DNA from: Bemisia tabaci
Taxonomy: Eukaryota > Arthropoda > Insecta > Hemiptera > Aleyrodidae
Assembly (NCBI RefSeq): GCF_918797505.1
Contig: NC_092795.1
Span: 27,701,131 to 27,765,130, forward strand
Direction of reading: 5' to 3'
DNA: 64,000 bases
Shown: positions 56,640 through 64,000 of the stretch, one piece after another
How the letters are laid out: each line of letters begins with the position of its first letter
How positions within the stretch are numbered: the first letter of the stretch is position 1
The notes under the pieces: model-generated
Databases searched by the model: none
What the model was told of the DNA's origin: nothing
What the model saw: only the letters and a program-made list of their open reading frames with translations
Translations under genes and position numbers: made by a program

Positions 56640-56830
56640 AACTTGATCAAGACAATGATACATTTTACTTTCTTGAGTATGATCATTTCATGAAGAAACT
56701 TTGAATGATTCGTCTGTTATTACTCTTTTGATCGCACCTTTTTTCACCCAAGAAAGTAAATTATGCTCCAAACGTCCAGCGCGACGACCGCGGATAATGC
56801 AACCGCGAATAACCGGGCTATTAGTATTTA
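56640..56830 (-). mobile_element. Possible Tigger-like remnant
   Basis: GACCGCGGATAATGCAACC then GCGAATAACCGGGC at 56788-56817 resembles the CGCGGATAAC ends nearby. On the minus strand the short peptide LEHNLLSWVKKG recalls the CENP-B/pogo helix-turn-helix pattern. The frame is otherwise unlike a transposase, so the match may be chance. Confidence 0.3.
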
Positions 56831-57063
56831 TAATGGACGGCCAGCGAGTTAATTGTTGAAATTGGTACACAAAGCGATAGACAAAGAAGGCAATAAGGAT
56901 ATGGAGGGATCCAACTGGTGTAAGCGGGTGGTTGCAATGGATATGGAAAGTAGGTAATAGACTAACTAACGGCAAACCACGGGAGACCTTATAGCTGGAC
57001 CATAATTTTCTCCCTTACTCTATAAGAACTCATTTCAATCAATAGGATAGCTTCATAATTCTT

Positions 57064-57216
57064 ATGTCTATCAATTCCAACAATCAGCCCGCAGGCAAGG
57101 TAAAAATGGATCCGATGCATCAGTCGCAGAATCATGTTTTGATTGTTAAGCTCAAAGACCTAGAAAAAAGAATAGAATCATTCCGAACACCATCCAGTGT
57201 TTCTTCCAGAATATAA
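57064..57216 (+). CDS. Short ORF, 50 codons, unknown
   Basis: An ATG to TAA frame of 50 codons. It is Ser/Gln/Asn/Lys-rich with a possible short amphipathic helix (LKDLEKRIESF) in the second half, so its composition is more protein-like than nearby frames. No known family was recognised. No ribosome context, splice signal or repeat partner supports it. It could be a fragment of an old element. Confidence 0.15.
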   Translation: MSINSNNQPAGKVKMDPMHQSQNHVLIVKLKDLEKRIESFRTPSSVSSRI

Positions 57217-57599
57217 CTTAAATACTATTTATACTTTCCAAAGTCTGTACCCTGTTTTAATGTGGTTTTTTTTCGTATTGTATCATATTTGGGCTGATCA
57301 ATTTTGTATCGCGAAGAAATTATAAAGTGTTTCAATCGCTCTGCTAAGGAAAAAAACGTATAGTGTTGACGAAGAAAAGGCTTTCAGAGAAAATCGATTT
57401 CAAGCGGGGCCGGATGATAACGTCTTATTGTGGACCAATCCTACGTTTTGTTTGAATTTTTCAAAATGTTAATAGGATGTTGTTCCTCTAAACACGTAGA
57501 GTATATGAATTATTAGAAATGAAACAACAAACGACAAAAGCCTATTTCTCCGCCCATACTTTGTGCTCTTGCTTGGCATGGTCGAATATAGGCATTGCA

Positions 57600-57833
57600 T
57601 TATATACATGAAAACTAAGGGGCTCGGACGAGGGACAGACAAGGGACACGGGGGTGGGCGTGAAGGAGGTGGGCGACATAATAAGGACGTTATTTCTCCG
57701 AGGGGAAAGTATGGAATCCAGGGCGAAAAAATAAAGTGAATTACAGCGGCAGACGTGAGTGCACTCGCGAATCGAACCACTCCGGCAGGACACGCGCCAT
57801 TGCCGATTCGAACGATGCAGAGAGTCGCCAAAA
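57600..57833. other. GC-rich island
   Basis: CpG-rich with a G/A-rich left part. A 177-codon minus frame (57469-58002) spans it; its middle is a Pro-rich low-complexity run and a second minus frame of 116 codons overlaps in another phase, so it is judged accidental. Confidence 0.3.
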
Positions 57834-57896
57834 TTTGTCGCTCCTCTGACGTAAAGGCGCATCTCTGTTTCCGCGTAAGCTCTAAAAAGCACGGCG
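57834..57896 (+). repeat. Short dispersed repeat (family D), copy 2
   Basis: TTTGTCGCTCCTCTGACGTA, AAGGCGC, TTTCCGCGTAAGC and TCTAAAAAGCACG match copy 1. Confidence 0.55.
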
Positions 57897-58615
57897 TTTT
57901 ATGGAGATAAGGGATCACAAGGAAATTGAGATCCGTCTTTACGTCAGACATCAGAGGGAGAAGGCGAATTGAGTCGAGGCTGCGTAAACGTGAGAAAAAC
58001 ACATATTTTTAGATCTGTAGCAATAGACCATCAGACAGTTATAATCATTGATAAAATGGCAAGCCGCAAATGCATATTTTTTATATTTTATTTCTAAATA
58101 AGTGCTGATGCGTTTATTATAAGTGCTGATGCAAGGAGGGCGAAGTGGAGTCGTCGTAAAGCAAAACACGAAGAAGAAAAGAAAAAATCAATCAATTTTT
58201 AAGATTAGTCTGATTAGCACAAGAAAAGAATTGGGGATGATATTTTGTGGGCACTGATATTGATCTCAGGAAGAGGGAGGGGGGGGGGATTTGCATCTTT
58301 GGTGCAGTTAATTTGACCAAATGGTGATCTTACAAGTTGGGAACTCTATTTTTCCTCCATTTGAATCCATTAAAGACATCGATATGAGGCGAGGCAAGCT
58401 CCAAGCAAGAATCGATATTTTTAGACACATTTAAATAGAGGAAAAATAGTGTTGTCAATTTTCAAGAATCTCACTGATTTGACCTCCCTCTTCGGTTCTC
58501 TCTCCTTTTTCGAAGGTTCTTGGAATGAACTCAACCTGACGCAAAATCAGCGGAATCCTCAATTCCCACGAAATCTAACATCTCTGCGAATTACAAAAAA
58601 AAAATAAAATTCTTT
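57897..58615. other. AT-rich stretch, no gene seen
   Basis: A G-rich patch lies at 58271-58290. The phrase AAGTGCTGATGC is repeated 23 bases apart at about 58099 and 58122. No gene. Confidence 0.4.
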
Positions 58616-59110
58616 GAGCCTTAGAAAAACCCTCTTAGGCGTCTGGAGAGCCCCGGAGGACTCCCGGGATTCTTGGGGGCGCCACTACCGCGCGATTGTT
58701 CCGCGGCCCGTACAGCGACCCCTTAAAACAATATCTCTGTCGACCGGGAAACTCAAGGAAATATATCTTGTACGCTGCCAAAACCGCATATTTACATTGC
58801 TTTTCCCCCGAAGATGCGAGGTTCTTACTTTGTGAGCAGGGAAGAACACTCTCTTGAATCTCCTCACGAGGGCCTATCGGAGCCGAGGCGTAACACGAGG
58901 AGCGACCATAGCAGCGGGGGGGGGGGGGGATGAGTGCCCCGGGGTGCGTGCACGGATTAAACCCGGTCGGACAAAAGCCGAGCGGAGGCAAAGTCTGTCG
59001 TCCTAAGCGAAAACCGCGTATATCTACAAAGGGTTTTCGTCGGAGTTGAGAGGTTTTTGTTTAGCAGGAGAGATGTGCCCGCCGGGAAAGTGACGGAGAC
59101 TGAGAAAGGA
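58616..59110. other. GC-rich island with poly-G
   Basis: CpG-rich with a G run at about 58916-58929. Overlapping opposed frames of 73 and 118 codons lack domains. Confidence 0.3.
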
Positions 59111-59155
59111 TTCGCGGATACGACCGAGTGCTTTTACAACGCCTTTGCCAGATTT

Positions 59156-59293
59156 TGACTGTATTTTGCGATGAGGAACCACTGTTTCCGGCTCGTTTTG
59201 GAAAGAAAATAATGCGCCGTTGACTTCCTTGTGCGGATAGGTGCTTTTTTCATGAACGAGTCGGAAATAGTGGTTTTATGTTGCGAAATTCAG
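59156..59293. mobile_element. Family T-related MITE
   Basis: ACTGTATTTTGCGATGAGGA, ACCACTGTTTCCGGCTCG on the left pairs with ACGAGTCGGAAATAGTGG then TTGCGAAATTCAG on the right. 138 bp. A further worn piece (GATGAACCACCGAAAT, ACTATTTCTGGCTTATCC) follows to about 59400. Confidence 0.55.
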
Positions 59294-59482
59294 GAAGTTT
59301 TGATACCGTTAAACGGATTTGCGGATAGAAAAGTCGCTTTTCGAGATGAACCACCGAAATAAGGGAACACTATTTCTGGCTTATCCGTGAAAGTAAAAAT
59401 CTACATAGGGAATATAATGAAACATTTGTTCTTTCCATAGTGATCCAGAAATAATGGATCCCGTGCAGCCTGCAGTTCAAAC

Positions 59483-59552
59483 CTATAAGGAACTACGTTG
59501 CACGCAGAACCTACTCTTATAGTTCCTTTTAGCGTAAAGACGTCAATTTTTT
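59483..59552. mobile_element. Worn family H hairpin, short-loop form
   Basis: TATAAGGAACTACGTTGCAC on the left and TATAGTTCCTTTTAGCGT then AAAGACGTCAA on the right. The left GGACGTATT end is lost. Confidence 0.55.
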
Positions 59553-60276
59553 ACCGTCGGATCTTGAAGATTAGCGACAACAAGATTCGTTCAAATCCCT
59601 ACACGAAGAAAAAACTATCTTTAAAATTAGTATTAGGTAGTATTTACGATGATATGTTAAGGGTCTATTTAAACCTCCTTTAGGGTCGTTTTGGTTTATA
59701 TTTTGTGATCAAGGGAGGTTTGAGGATCCGCCAACTAGCATCTTAAACCGCAAAGTGTTTACCAACCCTCAGTAAGATTCAACAGTATAACCTTAGAATC
59801 GGATTCTTGCTAGGGCACACAATAATTTGCCTTTGAAAAAAGTACAAAATACGGAAGAAAATTTTGCACCCTAACACACACACACATTTTGTACTAAACA
59901 CTCAATATATTTTCTTTAGTGTTTATAGTATTTTTTGTAGTGGTGAATCATTGCAATTATTTTCGAGGACTCATCTCATAAATCATACTGATAAATTTTA
60001 CTCAAAGTCGGCAAAAATTGTTCTTTTATGACATGCTGTGTCGAAGATCTTTTTAAATCTTGCTTATTGACGATGTAAACCATATAAGGCCTCCCAAGAA
60101 AAGGAGCTGTAAAGGAACGACCATGAATATGACTCTCAAATCCCGCTCAAACAATGAAACTTTGATCACTCAGCTTTGAACTCAACTTTGATTTTGATTC
60201 TTTCTCTGTGTGAATCTCTTCTCTTCTCTCCATGTTTACAATTGTTGACTGAAATACCTTTTGCTTTCTGTTACAG
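59553..60276. other. AT-rich DNA upstream of the exon, probably intron
   Basis: A CA microsatellite at about 59873-59886. The last 90 bases are pyrimidine-rich with a plausible branch site (TTGTTGACTGAAAT) and lead into the TTACAG acceptor at 60276. Confidence 0.5.
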
Positions 60277-60369
60277 AGCACCAACTCTTCAAGATGCTCG
60301 GGAGCAGTCCCCACCTCCTGCTCCTCCTCATTCCTCTCGCCGGCATGTCCTCGGCGGCCAAAAACAAAG
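60277..60369 (+). CDS. First coding exon of a secreted or membrane protein (signal peptide)
   Basis: CTTTCTGTTACAG ends at 60276, then a 17-base leader and an ATG at 60294. The exon encodes 25 residues starting MLGSSPHLLLLLIPLAGM, then SSAAKNK, and stops at G|GTAAGC (60369/60370). This leaves one base of the next codon, so the intron is phase 1. A short N-region, a Leu/Ile core and small residues at SSA-A are textbook signal peptide features. The exon is GC-rich among AT-rich flanks, with C/G at most third positions, as in coding DNA. The acceptor upstream implies a separate 5' UTR exon. A signal peptide followed by a phase 1 intron is common in extracellular module genes such as immunoglobulin-superfamily ones; the gene itself is not recognised and later exons lie beyond this window or are not visible. 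Confidence 0.6.
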
Positions 60370-61161
60370 GTAAGCAATTAAACCTTAAGGTTAACACTAA
60401 TCTTAGCCTCGAACCTTTTAAGCTGCATCTAGACGGTGTGAAACGACCGTACCACGCATTTCGATCGCGGCGTCTCAATATTTTTTATCCTACTTTACTT
60501 TTTCAAGAGGACAGTATATTACTAGACATTTTTGTACAACATTTTTCTGAGAATATTCCCTGAAAGGGGTTAATAAAATCAGACAAAATTTTGTGCAATT
60601 ACGATGATCAGTCATCTGTCAATATCGTTAAATGCATAATAAGCATTTACAACGTCAAGAACCGATAGACGTGGTTTGGCTGTTTCACCATTAATTTGAA
60701 ATTTAAACATAGATCTGTTGACTTGAACTTCTATCAGGTCTATTTCTTGCAAGTGTTACTAGTCTTATCCAGCTTTTGCCTATTCAGTCATTGTTCCAAG
60801 AATCGTCGTCGTTTGCTATTGAGGCAGTTTGCTACTCGTTCCTCGTTGCAAATGCACCCATTCTATAAAGTTTTGTCTCAACTTTATTTTCTTCTCTCGT
60901 CAAATGGAAACTCACTCCACATTTCTCCTCCAAGTGATCAAGTTTCTATGCCTGTTACGAAGTTATGAATCAATGATCAAGAAAAATTATGATGTTTTCA
61001 AATTAAAACATTTAAGATTCATTTTCATGTGATTACATTTCCTTGAATCAATGATTTATTACTCTTGGAAATACCAATCCTCCCGCATAATTTCACAAAG
61101 TTTTTTTTTTTTTTATTTTCTAAAAACTTTTGAATAATTTATCAACAGGCATTAGTTACAT
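60370..61161. other. Probable intron following the signal-peptide exon
   Basis: AT-rich. A 90-codon frame at 60696-60968 is hydrophobic and lacks any acceptor, donor or domain. Confidence 0.4.
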
Positions 61162-61242
61162 TTGGATGTATTTATGCTAAAAGGAGCTACGTACATAGGA
61201 TTTGCGTGCAATATAGTTCCTTTTAGCATAAATACGTCAATT
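61162..61242. mobile_element. Hairpin element, family H, short-loop form
   Basis: TTGGATGTATTTATGCTAAA then AGGAGCTACG on the left and TATAGTTCCTTTTAGCATAA then ATACGTCAA on the right. A close relative of 7255-7332. Confidence 0.7.
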
Positions 61243-62935
61243 CCTTTCAAAGAATAAATCAAAAGTGGAAAGTATTATTCAAATTCACTCCGACCGAAAT
61301 AATATCATTGTTCTCTCAAGGAGAAAGAAAGCTTGATTCGATATAGTTGGAAGGTGTATTCATTACAAAACTTGCAAGAATCAGATAAGAATTGGACATT
61401 TCTGTGTATGTCGTGCTCTGTATAGCGTGTTGCGTGATGACCCAAATGGAAAAGCATGGAAAATAATTGTTCTGTTCGCTTGCCTTGCTCAATCGAATGC
61501 CATGAGTACATTTCTGTGTTGCCAAACCGTGTAGGCCGTTTTTTTTGTTTGTTTTTTTGTTTTAACAATCCTAAATATATTGCTTATTAGCGTTTGGGAG
61601 AACATGCTGATTTATTGTAGAATATGTCTCAAGTCAGGGATCGGATCAAACTTGACTCCAGATTTGAGTCGACTACCCAATAGAAAACTCTCGAGTTTGT
61701 GTCAATTGTACAATAGCCTCTGTATTGAATATATAGTCTAAACCTGTTCAGTAATAGGCAATTGTGGAACCAGGAGAGAGCCCTAGGTTCGTCAAAAATT
61801 TATCAGGTGTCTTTCATGAAGTGTAAGAAATTCTGAGAAATAAGTGCGTGACACTTCTTTCATCCTTGAAATTGTATGAAAATCAATATACAGGTAAAAA
61901 AAAAAATCTCAAAAGTTAGAATTATGCCCCTGGTACGTCTCAATTTTCAAAATTATACCGGGAACCTCTCTCCCCAGACCCTTTTTTGGGATAATGGGGG
62001 CGTCCCCATTCTCCGTCCCCCAGATCTCTTCTATAACTGAAGGAGTCTCCTCGTCAGACCCTCTTAAGAGAGATGTCTTTCTGCGCCCTCCCCTCCAGAT
62101 ATGCCTACATGAGATGTTCGTCTTTGCCTTCCAGTCAAAAATAAGAAATTTCTAGTTTCACCCATGGTAACATGGAGGCCAAAAGAATAGAAAGTTTCCC
62201 TTTAGGAAGAGAGAATAGAAAAACGTTAACGGAGACTCAGTATGGCTACCTAGCTTCGAAAGATACGCAAGCATGAACTTAAATATTCATCGGTTTCTAA
62301 CGAACCCTTGCGCTGGATCAGATAAACATGCAAGTCCATAAGACCGCCCGAAACGGTGATACCGCAGCGCGCATATACTAGTAGAGTGTATATTGCTCGC
62401 ATGTCACCTGAATGCTTCGCTCTATAATACATGCTCATTGCCATTATTTTTTACCCCCACCCCTGCTGCATGGGGGTGTGTAGCTGCAGCCACGATATGG
62501 TGGAGGCGTAAATTGTCGACGACCTGCGAAAGTGTGTTTTCTATTTTTTATGAAGACACGCGGAGTCGGGAGACACGAAAGCGCAGATGACGAGAAGTTG
62601 CCAGAGTCACCGTATCCGCGGTGAAATCCAAAAGGCGCGTTTTTCGGATTCGAGGATTTAGAATACACGCTGTTGTATCTTAGAGAAAAATTTGAATGAA
62701 TGTCATAGTCTGAATTTTGCACACAACACCCCGCACGTATTTAATGAGAAAATATTAGTTGAATTGTAGGAAATGATCCTAATTATCTCGAGAAAAATTA
62801 TGTCAACTTGACAGGCTGATATCTCACCAACAAATCATCGGAGGAGAAAACCTGATAATGTTGTTCAAATGAAATGTTGATAATGTACACAAAAGTGGAA
62901 AAAAAGAGCCGTGGTCTTACCTAAGGGCTTCCATG
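61243..62935. other. AT-rich stretch, probable intron
   Basis: Short GC-rich patch with a CACCCCTGCTGCATGGGGGTG hairpin-like palindrome, interrupted, near 62458. Opposed frames (62250-62722) overlap and show no domain. Confidence 0.35.
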
Positions 62936-63068
62936 GACTTCATGTCCACCTAACTTTCGTCCATTAAATAAATGTCCACCGCTATTTATGTCCACTAAAC
63001 GTTAAGTCCAATCTTTATTAGGTCCACATGATTTAATGTCAACAAAGGATATGTCCAAAATTGACCAA
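62936..63068 (+). repeat. 15-16 bp minisatellite with a GTCCA core
   Basis: GTCCA or a one-base variant begins at 62944, 62959, 62974, 62990, 63006, 63022, 63038 and 63053, a spacing of 15, 15, 16, 16, 16, 16, 15. The fill between is AT-rich (TATTTAT, TAAACGTTAA, TTTATTAG). Only the GTCCA(C) core and the period are conserved. Confidence 0.75.
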
Positions 63069-63447
63069 ATTGTGAACATGTTATGTTCTCATTTTTTTCT
63101 TCTCAGTTAAATGACAGGAACCACCTCAAAAATGAATGCATACTACTACTACCTTCATTCTTAAAAACATTTCATTCATGAATCAAAGTCATGAAAGAGA
63201 ACAGACTCTAAGAGCAGATAAAAACATATGTTCATGTGTAAACTGTGCGGATATGATAAGATGAAAACCAAAGCGGGAGCCTAGGAAACGCTCCAATGCC
63301 AAATTAAACATTTTTCAGTAACAGATGCAGTCAAAATTGAAAGTCCTCTTTGACTAGTTATTTCGTGCGCCTTCAATCTTGTAGGATACTGTGCAACGCC
63401 TCTGACGCGAAATAGTTGCTTAAAGCTTTGCGGCGCGACAGGCAACC
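63069..63447. other. AT-rich stretch, no gene seen
   Basis: Phrase TGCGCCTTCAATCTTGTAG (63367) resembles one at 51447. No gene. Confidence 0.35.
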
Positions 63448-63555
63448 AGCGTGACACGCGCACAGGCCCCTACAAACCTAACGGGATACTTCACGCGTTG
63501 CGCAATGCGTGAAGTATCCCGTTAGGTTTGTAGGCGCCAGTGCGCGTTCTGCGCT
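63448..63555. repeat. 108 bp palindrome with a 66 bp near-perfect core
   Basis: The core (63469-63534) has 28-base arms that match without a mismatch: CCTACAAACCTAACGGGATA then CTTCACGC, against GCGTGAAG then TATCCCGTTAGGTTTGTAGG. The 10-base centre GTTGCGCAAT is itself almost symmetrical. Outer arms (CAGCGTGACACGCGCACAGG against GTGCGCGTTCTGCGCTG) match with several changes. In RNA or single-stranded DNA this is one long hairpin. Confidence 0.8.
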
Positions 63556-63827
63556 GCTAACACGCCGCTCCGCTCTATGTTAGGCTCTAGTATTTAAACT
63601 CGCGGAGTTAAGTCAACGTTTTTCAACTCATGATTTTGAAATGTTTGCACTCTCTGCAGTGCTTATTCCCTTTTAAACTGATGAAAAAGAAATATGTACT
63701 ACTGGAAAATATAATGTGTTTTTTGTAAATATATTAGTGGTTTCGTGTCAAATTTAATGATTTCCAAAGCATTCAAATTTGTTCTTTTATGTTTTGGGCT
63801 TTTACCGTGCTGCAGCGTGGTGTAAGC

Positions 63828-63873
63828 GATCTGGACTCTAGATCCAATGTGTTTTTTTTTTTTTTTTCCAGTG
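63828..63873. mobile_element. Family G fragment, right end only
   Basis: CTGGACTCTAGATCCAATG then a T run and CCAGTG is the right end of a family G element. The left arm is absent upstream, where ordinary sequence is seen instead. Confidence 0.65.
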
Positions 63874-64000
63874 CACCCTCTCTCACACCGCCTGGTTTTA
63901 CAGGTTCACTAATGTTTCAGCGTGTGAATGAGTCGCAGTATTTTATAGATCCTCCATCAATAGACCATTATCCTCGTCAGAATCCGAAAACAATAGACGC
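63874..64000. other. Window end, no feature seen
   Basis: AT-rich, with nothing identifiable. Confidence 0.4.

Noticed and set aside
57338..57372. Family N-like left end (CTCTGCTAAGGAAAAAAACG)
   Set aside because: No matching right end was found within 300 bp.
57469..58002. 177-codon minus-strand frame
   Set aside because: It crosses a GC-rich island, has a low-complexity Pro run, overlaps a second minus frame and contains a dispersed repeat.
1..64000. CRISPR array, prokaryotic operons, phage or integron
   Set aside because: No regularly spaced identical repeats, no gene packing, no ribosome-binding pattern; features are eukaryotic.
1..64000. Reverse transcriptase, transposase or viral genes
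   Set aside because: No frame shows the catalytic motifs of these families; all elements seen are non-autonomous.

Overview
This 64 kb window looks like non-coding nuclear DNA from an animal, most likely an insect. It is AT-rich overall and has no bacterial-style gene packing. It holds no long protein-like reading frame, and is full of short inverted-repeat transposons (MITEs), foldback palindromes, two-copy tandem duplications and homopolymer runs. The CTGCCGTGC..GCACGGCAG and CACTGG..CCAGTG repeat families resemble repeats I associate with hemipteran genomes, perhaps the whitefly Bemisia tabaci. That is memory, not a search result. The only well-supported protein-coding piece is one exon at 60277-60369 on the + strand. 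It has a splice acceptor, a short leader, an ATG, a signal peptide and a GTAAGC donor in phase 1. The rest of the window is therefore probably intron or flanking DNA of one large gene for a secreted or membrane protein.

Layout: 1-15 kb is AT-rich background carrying MITEs of several families and GC-rich islands at about 1.25, 3.0, 4.8, 5.7, 7.4 and 11.1 kb. 15-23 kb holds foldback element 1 (15988-17312), a two-copy 230 bp tandem repeat, and a composite of two direct repeats, a tRNA-like unit (21963-22043), four adjacent GC hairpins (22227-22306) and a 0.3 kb inverted-repeat element. 23-33 kb alternates GC-rich islands with MITEs. 33.9-35.5 kb is a nearly perfect 1.6 kb palindrome (foldback element 2), just after a TA-flanked pogo-like MITE. 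36-46 kb is mixed islands, MITEs and purine tracts. 46.37-49.40 kb is a 3.0 kb TA-flanked inverted-repeat element with a tRNA-like unit inside. 50-59 kb has islands, a head-to-tail pair of CACTGG elements, pogo/Tigger-like remnants and a 50-codon ORF of unknown status. 60-64 kb has the signal-peptide exon, a 15-16 bp minisatellite and a 108 bp perfect-cored palindrome.

Two layers stand out. One is a dense set of non-autonomous transposons, each a hairpin when single-stranded; no transposase gene is present, so any mobility must come from elsewhere. The other is about 25 GC-rich islands of 200-700 bp set in AT-rich DNA. Several carry homeodomain-type sites (TTTATGG, TTAATTAG, ATGCAAAT), so I read them as candidate cis-regulatory DNA of the host gene. 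That reading is inference. Repeat and island edges are estimates made by eye; exon edges and palindrome cores are base-accurate as far as I can read them.
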